A DNA stretch of 64,000 nt from Oceanococcus atlanticus (GTDB taxonomy: Bacteria > Pseudomonadota > Gammaproteobacteria > Nevskiales > Oceanococcaceae). The stretch lies in NCBI RefSeq assembly GCF_002088235.1, contig NZ_AQQV01000001.1:1054001-1118000 (forward strand), given 5' to 3'. The translations under genes were made by a program, and so were the position numbers. Shown here piece after piece: positions 43,698-52,470 of the stretch. Positions within the stretch are counted from its first letter, which is position 1; each line of letters opens with the position of its first letter. Under the pieces are notes generated by a model, which did no database searches, was not told where the DNA came from, and saw only the letters and a list, made by a program, of their open reading frames with translations.

Positions 43698-43733
43698 TAA
43701 AAAAGCCCGAAGCGTGACAAACACGTCGGGCTT
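43698..43733 (-). terminator. Rho-independent terminator of the dcw cluster (after ftsZ)
   Basis: AAGCCCGA and the complementary TCGGGCTT form the stem, with CGTG/CACG pairing within. On the minus strand it is followed by TTTTTT. It lies about 52 nt past the ftsZ stop and before the lpxC promoter. The other sequence in the 313-nt ftsZ-lpxC gap is the lpxC promoter and leader; I see no gene in it. Confidence 0.9.
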
Positions 43734-43784
43734 GTGCAAAGCGACGGGCGGCGGGGTTAACCCGCCACCTGATCTTGGCCTGGC

Positions 43785-44981
43785 TTAGTCTGCCTGGGTG
43801 CGCAGGAACGCCGGCACATCCAGCCAATCGTCATCACGCAGGCTCGGCGCGGCACTGCCATGATCCATGGAACGACCACCCGCGGCAGCACGCTTGGGCA
43901 CGGCAACCTTGTTGAGTTCCTCAAGTGCGGACGGGGCCTCACTCTGAACCTGCGGCTGCTTGCCGTGGCTGATCGGCGTCACACGGGTCGAGGCCGGCTC
44001 CGGCATGACCTTTTTGAGCTGCGAATCCAGTCCGGTGGCAACCACGGTCACGCGCAGACCTTCGCCCACCGAATCGTCTTCCACCGTACCCACGATCACT
44101 TCTGCGGACTCGGAAGCCGCCTCGGTCATCAGTTCCATTACCTGGGTGTACTCATCGATGGTCAGGTTGGCGCCGGTCACGTTGACCAACAGGCCTTCGG
44201 CACCCTGGATCGACAGCTCTTCAAGCAGCGGGCATGACAACGCCGCCTGAGCCGCTTCCTTAGCGCGGTCTTCACCCTTGCCGGTGCCGATGCCGATCAT
44301 GGCCATGCCCTGCACGCCCATCACCTTCTTGACGTCGGCAAAGTCGACGTTCATCTCGCCTTCGCAGCTGATGATCTCGGCAATACCCTGCACCGCGTTG
44401 TGCAGCACGTCGTTGGATGCGGTGAAAGCTTCCTTCATCGACACGCCCTTGCCCAGAACCGGCAGCAGACGCTCGTTGGGGATCACGATCAGCGAGTGCA
44501 CATGCTTGTTGAGCTCATCAATACCGTGTTTGGCCACGGTCATGCGCTTGGCCCGCTCGAACTGGAACGGCTTGGTCACCACGGCAACCGTGAGGATGCC
44601 CATTTCACGCGCAATCTCGGCCACCACCGGGGCGGCCCCGGTGCCCGTGCCACCGCCCATACCGGCGGTGATGAACAGCATGTCAGTGCCTTCGATCAGC
44701 TCGACAATACGGTCGCGGTCTTCCAGTGCGGCCTGACGACCCACGTTCGGATCGGCGCCAGCACCCAGGCCACGGGTGATCTGCTGACCGATCGGCAGCA
44801 GCACATCGGCGGAACAACGCCGCAGATGCTGGGCATCGGTGTTGGCGCAGATGAATTCCACACCCTTGATGCCGGCCTGAACCATCTGGTTGACCGTGTT
44901 GCTGCCGCCACCGCCGACGCCTACAACCTTGATCACCGCTTCCTTCGTCTGTGTTTCCATCACTTCAAACACTTCGCCCAT
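43785..44981 (-). CDS. ftsZ: Cell division GTPase FtsZ
   Basis: A 398-residue tubulin homologue that forms the Z-ring. The GTP-binding signature GGGTGTG is at 109-115, with the N-terminal VGVGGGGSNTV loop and the T7 region NVDFADVKKVM. A variable Pro/Ser/Ala linker (about 320-380) leads to the conserved C-terminal peptide WLDVPAFLRTQAD that binds FtsA, ZipA and ZapD (zapD is encoded in this window). It is 34 nt downstream of ftsA and followed by a terminator. Confidence 0.98.
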   Translation of the reverse strand: MGEVFEVMETQTKEAVIKVVGVGGGGSNTVNQMVQAGIKGVEFICANTDAQHLRRCSADVLLPIGQQITRGLGAGADPNVGRQAALEDRDRIVELIEGTDMLFITAGMGGGTGTGAAPVVAEIAREMGILTVAVVTKPFQFERAKRMTVAKHGIDELNKHVHSLIVIPNERLLPVLGKGVSMKEAFTASNDVLHNAVQGIAEIISCEGEMNVDFADVKKVMGVQGMAMIGIGTGKGEDRAKEAAQAALSCPLLEELSIQGAEGLLVNVTGANLTIDEYTQVMELMTEAASESAEVIVGTVEDDSVGEGLRVTVVATGLDSQLKKVMPEPASTRVTPISHGKQPQVQSEAPSALEELNKVAVPKRAAAGGRSMDHGSAAPSLRDDDWLDVPAFLRTQAD

Positions 44982-45015
44982 GACTATCTCCTTGAAACCA
45001 AATCCGTTGAAAAAC

Positions 45016-46251
45016 CTAAAAATTGCCCTGAAACCAGCTCTTCATGCGTGCCAACATGTTCGTGAAACCGGAGTCCCCGACCTTTCCTGGTGTTTGCGGC
45101 TGACTTTGTGCCCCGAACCGCAACAGACCCACTCCGGTGGCGTGCCCAGGATTGCCCGCCACATCTGATAAACCCTGCACCTCGGACGGCACGCCCAGGC
45201 GCACAGGAACCTCGAAAACCTCTTCCGCCAGCTCAACCGCGCCGCGCAGCTGTGCGCAGCCACCGGTGAGCACAACCCCGCCTGCCGGCATGGTGTCGAA
45301 ACCGCCACGCCGCACCTCGCGCAGGATCAGCCGGAACAGCTCCTCCATGCGCGCGCGGATCACCTCGGTGAGCACATGCTTGGACATGCTGCGGTTGGGG
45401 CGATCACCCACCTCGGAGACGTCGATCATCTCCTCACCTTCGATCAGCTCGGGCAAAGCGCAGCCGTGCTTGATCTTGATCTCGTCGGCGTGCTTGGGCG
45501 GCGCACGCAGCGCCACCGCAATGTCATTGGACACATGGTCGCCACCAATCGGGATGACCGAGGTGTGGCGGATCGCACCATGCTCGAACACCGCGATATC
45601 GGAGGTGCCGCCACCGATATCGACCAGACAGACACCCAGCTCCTTTTCGTCATCCATGAGCACCGCATAGCTCGACGCCAGCTGCTCAAGAATCAGCTTG
45701 TCGGCGGTCAGCCCGCAGCGCTCGATGCACTTCTTGATGTTCTGCGCCGCGCTGACGCTGCCGGTGATCATGTGCACGCGCACTTCCAGGCGCACGCCGG
45801 ACATGCCGATGGGTTCGGTGATGCCACCCTGATCGTCGACGATGAACTCCTGCGGGAGCACATGCAGCAACTCCTGATCGGCTGGAATGGCCACCGCACA
45901 GGCCGCATCAATAACCCGGTCAACATCGTGTTGGGTCACTTCGCGCGACCGCACCGCCACGATGCCGTTGGAGTTAAGGCTGCGCACATGGCTGCCGGAG
46001 ATGCCAGCGAACACCGACTGGATCCGGCATCCGGCCATCAGCTCGGCTTCCTCCACGGCGCGCTTGATCGATTGCACCGTGGCCTCGATGTTGACCACCA
46101 CGCCCTTCTTCAGGCCACGCGAGGGGTGAGTGCCAAAGCCCACCACGTTGACCTGCCCTGCAGGACTGACTTCCCCCACGATGGCGGCGATCTTGGAGGT
46201 GCCCACGTCCAGGCCCACCAGCAGATCGTTGCGCTCGCTGCGTTTCGTCAT
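45016..46251 (-). CDS. ftsA: Cell division protein FtsA
   Basis: A 411-residue actin-like ATPase tethering FtsZ to the membrane. It has the phosphate-1 loop VGLDVGTSKIAAIVG, the SHUT-type 1C domain, phosphate-2 block VDIGGGTSDIAVFEHG, the adenosine motif VVLTGGCAQL, and the C-terminal amphipathic helix NMLARMKSWFQGNF. The start overlaps the ftsQ stop by 4 nt. Confidence 0.97.
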   Translation of the reverse strand: MTKRSERNDLLVGLDVGTSKIAAIVGEVSPAGQVNVVGFGTHPSRGLKKGVVVNIEATVQSIKRAVEEAELMAGCRIQSVFAGISGSHVRSLNSNGIVAVRSREVTQHDVDRVIDAACAVAIPADQELLHVLPQEFIVDDQGGITEPIGMSGVRLEVRVHMITGSVSAAQNIKKCIERCGLTADKLILEQLASSYAVLMDDEKELGVCLVDIGGGTSDIAVFEHGAIRHTSVIPIGGDHVSNDIAVALRAPPKHADEIKIKHGCALPELIEGEEMIDVSEVGDRPNRSMSKHVLTEVIRARMEELFRLILREVRRGGFDTMPAGGVVLTGGCAQLRGAVELAEEVFEVPVRLGVPSEVQGLSDVAGNPGHATGVGLLRFGAQSQPQTPGKVGDSGFTNMLARMKSWFQGNF

Positions 46252-46988
46252 TGTTTGAATTCCTCAGCCTGGCCAGACGCTGTCCAGCGCACGGCAAAAC
46301 CATTGCGATAGCGAAGATCGATGGCCGCAACATCCAGCAGTCGCGGCTTGAGCACCGGCAACACCACATCGGCCAGCAGGCGGAACTTCTCTTCCACCGG
46401 CTCGCGACCGAACTCGAGCACGATCACCTGCTCACCCACCGTGACCTCGGCCTTGCGGTCTCCGGTTGCCGAGACATCCCAGCCGCGTAGACCCCAGCCA
46501 AGCGGCAAGGCCGGCACCACCACCGCCAGATCCGCAAACACGGCCTCGGCCTGTTCCGGCGGCCCTTGCACATGAAGCACCGCAGTCGGTTGTTCGTCCG
46601 GCCAGATCAAATGGCCATCGGCGGTCAACACCGCATCCTCACCCCAGGCGGCAACCGCCTGATGCGCTTCGATGCGCACCGCCAGACGGTCTGGCCACAA
46701 GCGCTGCACCTGAACATCGCGGACCCAGGCCAGATCACTCAGGCGCTGCTCCAGATGCTCCACGTCGATACCGAAAAAGCCTTCGCCCAGATACGGCGCA
46801 ACAGCCTCGCGCACATCCAGCGGATCAACCGGCCCCAGTTCGCCGTAGATATCCATGCTCATGGGCACCTTGGCGCCACCGGCCAGCCCCACGCCGATCA
46901 GCCCGGCGACCAGCACAGCCACACCAACGCCTACACCCCAATCCAGTGACGGCAGCGATTTGCTCATGATGGCCTGGGCACTGCTCAT
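46248..46988 (-). CDS. ftsQ: Cell division protein FtsQ
   Basis: A 246-residue bitopic protein with one helix (about 18-38), a POTRA domain (about 45-110, with YLGEGFFGIDVEHLEQRL and the WVRDVQVQRLWPDRLAVRI strand quoted in part) and a FtsQ beta-domain. It recruits FtsL/FtsB and FtsW/FtsI to the divisome. Four-nt overlaps on both sides with ddlB and ftsA. Confidence 0.94.
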   Translation of the reverse strand: MSSAQAIMSKSLPSLDWGVGVGVAVLVAGLIGVGLAGGAKVPMSMDIYGELGPVDPLDVREAVAPYLGEGFFGIDVEHLEQRLSDLAWVRDVQVQRLWPDRLAVRIEAHQAVAAWGEDAVLTADGHLIWPDEQPTAVLHVQGPPEQAEAVFADLAVVVPALPLGWGLRGWDVSATGDRKAEVTVGEQVIVLEFGREPVEEKFRLLADVVLPVLKPRLLDVAAIDLRYRNGFAVRWTASGQAEEFKQ

Positions 46989-47911
46989 GCCCCCTCCTCG
47001 CTGGTCAGCAGAATGCGCCAGATCAGCTGATCGAAATCGATCCCCGTCGCGCGCGCCGCCATCGGCACCAGCGAATGGGTGGTCAGACCCGGCACGGTAT
47101 TGACCTCAAGCAACCACGGCTGACCCTGCTGATCAACAAACAGATCGACCCGGCCCCAGCCACGCCCGCCAACCGCATCAAACGCTTCCAGGGCAAGTGC
47201 TGCACAACGCTGCTCCTGCTCCGCGGGCAGGCCGCAAGGGCAGTGATAGCCAGTGTCTTCGGCCTGATACTTGGCGTGATAGTCGTAAAACTCGGCCTGG
47301 GGCTGCACACGAATCAGCGGCAGAACCTCGCCATCCAAAATCGTGGCGGTGTACTCCAGACCATCAATGAATTGCTCGGCCAGAACCTGTTCATCGAATT
47401 GGGCCGCGGCCGCGTAGGCCGCAGCCAGATCTTCGACGCGGCTGACCTTGCTCATGCCGATGCTCGAGCCTTCACTGGCCGGTTTGACGAAGATCGGCAG
47501 CCCCAGCTCGGCAACCACGCCAGCCGGATCAAAACCGGCCCGCAGCAACACGCTGCGCGGCGTTGGCAGCTTCTCGGCACGCCAGATGCGCTTGGTCTGC
47601 GCCTTGCTCATGGCCAGTGCCGAAGCGGCCACACCACAGCCGGTGTAAGGCAGCCCCTGCAAAGCCAGCGCGGCTTGCACCGTGCCATCTTCACCACCGC
47701 GACCATGCAGGGCAATGAACACCCGGTCGAAACCGGCTGCCTTGAGACCCAGCACTTGCTCGGGCGTCGCATCGATCAAGCTGGCGTCCACGCCCAGACG
47801 CTGCAGCGCGGCGAAAGCCTCGGCACCGCTTTGCAGCGACACTTCGCGCTCGGCTGACCAGCCACCGTACAGCACCGCCACGCGGCCCATATCCTGTGCA
47901 CTGCGCGTCAT
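46985..47911 (-). CDS. ddlB: D-alanine--D-alanine ligase B
   Basis: A 308-residue ATP-grasp enzyme making the D-Ala-D-Ala dipeptide for peptidoglycan. Family motifs are VLYGGWSAEREVSLQSG at the start, HGRGGEDGTVQAAL, VKPASEGSSIGMSKV, and LLEVNTVPGLTTHSLVP with metal-binding Glu/Asn. The Tyr of EVNTVPG-type Ddl and the Ser/Tyr loop are intact. It lies between murB and ftsQ with 4-nt overlaps. Confidence 0.97.
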   Translation of the reverse strand: MTRSAQDMGRVAVLYGGWSAEREVSLQSGAEAFAALQRLGVDASLIDATPEQVLGLKAAGFDRVFIALHGRGGEDGTVQAALALQGLPYTGCGVAASALAMSKAQTKRIWRAEKLPTPRSVLLRAGFDPAGVVAELGLPIFVKPASEGSSIGMSKVSRVEDLAAAYAAAAQFDEQVLAEQFIDGLEYTATILDGEVLPLIRVQPQAEFYDYHAKYQAEDTGYHCPCGLPAEQEQRCAALALEAFDAVGGRGWGRVDLFVDQQGQPWLLEVNTVPGLTTHSLVPMAARATGIDFDQLIWRILLTSEEGA

Positions 47912-48786
47912 TGCAGCGCCTCCCCAACAACCCGAACTTCCGGAATCAGGCGCACCTCATGGGTGCGCTCAACGGTGTGTGCCACATGCGCAATCAGCTG
48001 CTCGATGTCTGCCGCGCTGGCCGTACCCGTGTTGATGATGAAATTGGCGTGCTTGGGCGACACCTGAGCACCGCCAATGCTGTGCCCCTTGAGCCCGCAG
48101 GCCTCGATCAAACGCGCGGCATGGTCACCCGGCGGGTTGCGGAACACCGAACCGCAACTCGGCTGCCCGACCGGCTGACTGGCCCGCCGCTGACGCAGCA
48201 GCTGCCTGACCTTGTCCGCCTCGGCTTCGCCATCGCCCGCACTGAACTGGAACTCTGCCGCCAGGAACAGCCCACCTTCGATCGGCGCGGTCACGCTGCG
48301 ATAGGCGTAGTCGAAGTCCGCCGCATCCAGGCTGCGCACCTGGCCGGCGCCATCCAGTATCTCGACACGGCGCACATGCGGCCAGGTCTCGCCACCGAAT
48401 GCTCCGGCATTCATGGCCAGTGCACCGCCCACGGTGCCGGGAATCCCGGCGAAGAATGCGGCACCGGCGAGCCCTTCGGCGGCGCAGAACTTGGCCAGCC
48501 GGGCACAGTGTGCTCCGGCTTCCACATAAACGCGGTCCTCGTCGCGACGGACCATGGTGCCGAGCGCGTCATACACGGTCACCGCGGCGCCGCGAATACC
48601 GCCATCGCGCACCAGCAGATTGCTACCCAGCCCAAGCCACAGCACAGCGCCCTGATGGCCGGCCAGAAAACCCTGAAGGTCCGCGCGGTCGCTCGGGCGG
48701 TACCAGATGTCCGCCGGGCCACCGACACGCCAGCTGGTGTGCCGGCTCATCGGTTCGTTGCGCCGCAGATCACCGTGCAAGGTCAT
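47908..48786 (-). CDS. murB: UDP-N-acetylenolpyruvoylglucosamine reductase
   Basis: A 292-residue FAD enzyme that reduces UDP-GlcNAc-enolpyruvate to UDP-MurNAc. It has the FAD block GLGSNLLVRDGGIRG, the type II-like IPGTVGGALAMNAGAFG segment and the catalytic Ser in CGSVFRNP, with the final Glu in VRLIPEVRVVG. Its length, about 50 residues shorter than E. coli MurB, suggests the short type II form. It is inserted between murC and ddlB and overlaps both by 4 nt. Confidence 0.96.
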   Translation of the reverse strand: MTLHGDLRRNEPMSRHTSWRVGGPADIWYRPSDRADLQGFLAGHQGAVLWLGLGSNLLVRDGGIRGAAVTVYDALGTMVRRDEDRVYVEAGAHCARLAKFCAAEGLAGAAFFAGIPGTVGGALAMNAGAFGGETWPHVRRVEILDGAGQVRSLDAADFDYAYRSVTAPIEGGLFLAAEFQFSAGDGEAEADKVRQLLRQRRASQPVGQPSCGSVFRNPPGDHAARLIEACGLKGHSIGGAQVSPKHANFIINTGTASAADIEQLIAHVAHTVERTHEVRLIPEVRVVGEALQ

Positions 48787-50222
48787 GCGCTCACCCCCGG
48801 CAAACCGTCACGTGCCATGCTCTGGGCCAGATGCCCGATGTTGCCGGCCCCCAGCGTAAGCAGCAGATCGCCATCGGCCAGCACGCTGGACAAGCGGTGC
48901 GGCAGCTCATTCAGATCGGCCACGAAAATCGGCTCGACATCGCCACGCAGACGCACCGCGCGGGCCAGCGCCCGCCCGTCGGCATTGGCAATGGGCGCTT
49001 CACCAGCGGCATAGACCTCGGTCAGCAGCAGCACGTCGGCAGCGCCCAGCACTTCGGCGAAGTCATCCAGCAGATCCCGCGTGCGGCTGTAGCGATGGGG
49101 CTGGAAAGCGACCACCAGACGGCGCTCCGGCCAGGCGTGGCGCATGGCCTGCAGGGTGCAGGCAATTTCGCGCGGATGATGACCGTAATCGTCGACCAGA
49201 TAGGCCTCACCGGTGTTGAGCTGAAGATTGCCCAAACGCTCGGCGCGACGCCCAATGCCGGCAAATTGATCCAGCGCCGCCTGGATCGCCTCCGGCGCCA
49301 CATCCAGCTCGCGGGCGATTGAAATGGCGGCCAGCGCATTGAGCACGTTGTGCTCGCCCGGCAGATTCAGGCGAATCTGGAAATCCTGTGCCGCTGCGCC
49401 AATCACCGTGAAGCGGGTTCCGCCGGCATCGGTTTTAAGATCCACCGCGCGGATATCGGCATCAGAACCGAGGCCGTAACGCACCACCGGGCGCGCCACT
49501 TCAGGAATCAGCTTGCGCAGATTCACATCATCAGTGCACAACACGGCCAGCCCGTAAAACGGCAGAAAATGCAGAAACTCGACGAAGGCATCACACAAGC
49601 GGTTGAAATCACCCCCGTAGGTTTCCATGTGATCGGCGTCGATATTGGTCACCGCGGCGATCATCGGGGTCAGATGCAGGAACGATGCATCCGACTCGTC
49701 CGCCTCAGCCACCAGATAGGGCCCGGCGCCCAGTTGTGCATTGCTGCCACTGCTCTTGACCAGGCCGCCGACCACATAGGTGGGGTCGAGGCCGCCAGCT
49801 GCCAGCACGGCCGAAGTCAGGCTGGTGGTGGTGGTCTTGCCATGGGTCCCTGCGATGGCGATGCCGATGCGAAAACGCATCAGCTCGGCCAGCATTTCAG
49901 CGCGTCGGATAACCGGGATGCGGGCTGCCTGAGCGGCCTGGATTTCCGGGTTGTCCAGGGCAATCGCGGTGGAACGCACCACCACATCGGCGCCGGACAC
50001 CGCCGCAGCGCTGTGCCCCTGGGTGATCGTTGCGCCTAGGCTGATCAGCCGTCGCGTCACGCTGGTGTCACCCAGATCGGTACCGCTGACCTGATACCCC
50101 AGATTGAGCAGTACCTCGGCAATACCGGCCATGCCGGAGCCGCCGATGCCGACAAAATGTATGCGCCGCACCTTGCCCATGCGCAAGGCCAGCATCTGCT
50201 TGAGACCATCGGCGTTCATCAT
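48783..50222 (-). CDS. murC: UDP-N-acetylmuramate--L-alanine ligase
   Basis: A 479-residue Mur ligase that adds L-Ala to UDP-MurNAc. It has an N-terminal Rossmann domain (HFVGIGGSGMAGIAEVL), the ATP loop GTHGKTTTTS, a central domain with EADESDASFL and a C-terminal domain with YGHHPREIACTL. The ATG at 50222 is the first of two adjacent ATGs and overlaps the murG stop by 4 nt. Confidence 0.97.
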   Translation of the reverse strand: MMNADGLKQMLALRMGKVRRIHFVGIGGSGMAGIAEVLLNLGYQVSGTDLGDTSVTRRLISLGATITQGHSAAAVSGADVVVRSTAIALDNPEIQAAQAARIPVIRRAEMLAELMRFRIGIAIAGTHGKTTTTSLTSAVLAAGGLDPTYVVGGLVKSSGSNAQLGAGPYLVAEADESDASFLHLTPMIAAVTNIDADHMETYGGDFNRLCDAFVEFLHFLPFYGLAVLCTDDVNLRKLIPEVARPVVRYGLGSDADIRAVDLKTDAGGTRFTVIGAAAQDFQIRLNLPGEHNVLNALAAISIARELDVAPEAIQAALDQFAGIGRRAERLGNLQLNTGEAYLVDDYGHHPREIACTLQAMRHAWPERRLVVAFQPHRYSRTRDLLDDFAEVLGAADVLLLTEVYAAGEAPIANADGRALARAVRLRGDVEPIFVADLNELPHRLSSVLADGDLLLTLGAGNIGHLAQSMARDGLPGVSA

Positions 50223-51322
50223 GCGGCGACCTCATCAAGTTGCGGCGGCAGGCCCAGATAGCGGCGACAGACGTCGGCGATCTGGGTGGTTGCCAGCGGA
50301 TGAGCGCACTGACGCGCAGCACGCGCCATGTCCTGCAAGCGCGCACGGTCGGCGAGCAGGCTTTCGACCTGCTCTCGCAGCCCCGTCGCGCTGAGTTGTG
50401 CCTCCGGCATCAGCACGGCGGCGCCAGCCGCCACCAGATGCTCCGCATTGCGGGTTTGATGGTCATCGATGGCATGCGGGAACGGCACCAGGATTGAGCC
50501 CACACCGACCATCGCAAGCTCGGCCAGGGTCAAGGCGCCGGCGCGACAGATGAGCACATCGGCCCAGCTCAGCGCCTCGGCCATGTCATCGATGAAAGCG
50601 CTCAGCGCGACCGCTTCGGGATCAGCCACATCGGCCTCATCCCAGGCCTGTTGGGCCGCAGCCAGCGTGCGACCAGCCTGATGCCGGATGTGCACCCGGT
50701 CAGTCAGACCGGCCAACGCCGCCGGCACGGTTCGGTTGAGTGACAGCGCACCGCCGCTGCCGCCCAGAATCAGAATGCGCAGCGGCTCATGCGTGCCGGT
50801 GCCCCGCTCATCCGGCTGCGCCAGTGCGCTGAGTTCAGCACGCACCGGATTGCCAACCGTGCGAGCACGCGGCAGCGAGGCAAACGCCGACGGATAAGCC
50901 TGCAGAACCTGCGTCGCCATGCGCGACAGCAGTTTGTTGGTGGTGCCGGGCGCCGCGTTCTGTTCGTGAATCACCAGCGGCACACGCAACAGGCCCGCAG
51001 CCAAGCCACCCGGTCCGGCGGCATAACCGCCCATGCCCAGCACCAGTCTGGGCTGGAACGCACGAATGATGCGCTGGGCCTGCCACACGGCGCGCAGGAT
51101 ACGCAGCGGCGCCGCCAGCATAGAGCGCCAGCCCTTGCCGCGCACGCCGGCCACATCGATCCATTCGATGTCGAACCCTGCCGCTGGCACGGCACGCGCT
51201 TCGAAACCGTTGCGCGTCCCCATCCACAGCACATCAACGCCCTGTTCACGCAGCGCCTTGGCAACCGCCAGCGCCGGGAACACATGACCGCCGGTTCCAC
51301 CGGCCATGACCAGCATCTTCAT
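50219..51322 (-). CDS. murG: UDP-GlcNAc:lipid I GlcNAc transferase MurG
   Basis: A 367-residue GT-B enzyme (GT28) that makes lipid II at the inner face of the membrane. It has the glycine loop AGGTGGHVFPALAVA, the second G-loop MGGYAAGPGGLAA, the HEQNAAPGTTNKLL segment, and the donor site ICRAGALTLAELAMVG with the VPFPHAIDDHQTRNA loop. The start at ATG 51322 follows AAGGAGG and overlaps the ftsW stop by 4 nt. A longer open frame continues into ftsW and is not used. Confidence 0.97.
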   Translation of the reverse strand: MKMLVMAGGTGGHVFPALAVAKALREQGVDVLWMGTRNGFEARAVPAAGFDIEWIDVAGVRGKGWRSMLAAPLRILRAVWQAQRIIRAFQPRLVLGMGGYAAGPGGLAAGLLRVPLVIHEQNAAPGTTNKLLSRMATQVLQAYPSAFASLPRARTVGNPVRAELSALAQPDERGTGTHEPLRILILGGSGGALSLNRTVPAALAGLTDRVHIRHQAGRTLAAAQQAWDEADVADPEAVALSAFIDDMAEALSWADVLICRAGALTLAELAMVGVGSILVPFPHAIDDHQTRNAEHLVAAGAAVLMPEAQLSATGLREQVESLLADRARLQDMARAARQCAHPLATTQIADVCRRYLGLPPQLDEVAA

Positions 51323-52470
51323 CGCCCGGCCTCCTTGCGCGCAGTCTCCAACGCCACACGCAACATCAGCCCCATCGCCGCGCAACTCATGACCATGGAA
51401 CTGCCGCCGTAGCTGACAAAAGGCAGCGGCAGCCCTTTGGTCGGCAAGACACCCATGTTGACGCCGATATTGAGCAGCGCCTGCAACACCATCCAGAAAC
51501 CGATGGCGTAGGCCAGGTAGCTGCCAAACAGCTGCCCCTGTTCGGCCGCGGCACTGGCAATACGCATGCTGGCGCGCAGAATCAGGCCGAGCAGCACCAG
51601 CAGGCCAACCACGCCGAGCAAACCAAACTCTTCGGCAAAAATCGCAAAGATGAAATCGGTATGCGTTTCAGGCAGATAAAGCAGCTTCTGCACGCTGTTG
51701 CCCAGGCCCACGCCAAACCACTCGCCGCGGCCAATCGCAATCAGCGACTGGGTCAGCTGAAAACCGCCATCAAAGGCGTGCGCCCAAGGATCGCGGAAGG
51801 TCAGCAAGCGCTCGACACGGTAGGGCGCCGCCACCATCAGTGCGCCGAACGCACCCAGAGCCAGCACGCCGACCACGGCCAGATCACGCAGGCGCGCCCC
51901 GGCCATGAACAACATCATGAAGCTGACCGCCATCAGCACCGCGGACGCGCCGAAATCGGGCTCCAGCAGCAACAGCATGACCGCCGCCCCCAGCGGCAGC
52001 AAAGGCTTGGCCAGACCGGTCCAGGACGAACGCAGCTCGCTCGCGCGACGCACCGCGTAGGCCGACAGATACATGAACAAGGCCAGTCGTGCCGGCTCCG
52101 AAGCCTGCAGCTGCACAAAGCCCAGATTCAACCAGCGCCGCGCACCGTTGACCTCATGCCCGATGCCAGGGAACAGCACCACCGCCAGCACTAGCAGGGC
52201 TGCCGCCAGCAGCACGAAACTGCTGCGCTCCCAGATGGCCAGCGGAATGCTCAACAGCAGCCCAGCCGCAGCCAGACCAATGCCCATGAACACCAGCTGC
52301 TTATAGAGGAAATGGAAACTCTCACCGGTGTAGCGCTCGGCCACCGCCACCGAAGACGACGCCACCATGACCAGCCCCAGAGCCATCAGCAGCCCCAGCG
52401 GCCAGAGCAAACCATGATCCAGATCGGCCGGCCGAAAACCCAGCGGAGCCAGATTCAGACGCAGATTCAT
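51319..52470 (-). CDS. ftsW: Divisome peptidoglycan polymerase FtsW
   Basis: A 383-residue SEDS protein with ten predicted helices. The SEDS catalytic region is around KLLYLPETHTDFIFAIFAEE (Asp of the periplasmic loop), and the C-terminal signature LPFVSYGGSSMV is present. It polymerises glycan strands together with the FtsI transpeptidase. The start at ATG 52470 overlaps the murD stop by 4 nt and avoids an upstream in-frame extension inside murD. Confidence 0.96.
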   Translation of the reverse strand: MNLRLNLAPLGFRPADLDHGLLWPLGLLMALGLVMVASSSVAVAERYTGESFHFLYKQLVFMGIGLAAAGLLLSIPLAIWERSSFVLLAAALLVLAVVLFPGIGHEVNGARRWLNLGFVQLQASEPARLALFMYLSAYAVRRASELRSSWTGLAKPLLPLGAAVMLLLLEPDFGASAVLMAVSFMMLFMAGARLRDLAVVGVLALGAFGALMVAAPYRVERLLTFRDPWAHAFDGGFQLTQSLIAIGRGEWFGVGLGNSVQKLLYLPETHTDFIFAIFAEEFGLLGVVGLLVLLGLILRASMRIASAAAEQGQLFGSYLAYAIGFWMVLQALLNIGVNMGVLPTKGLPLPFVSYGGSSMVMSCAAMGLMLRVALETARKEAGR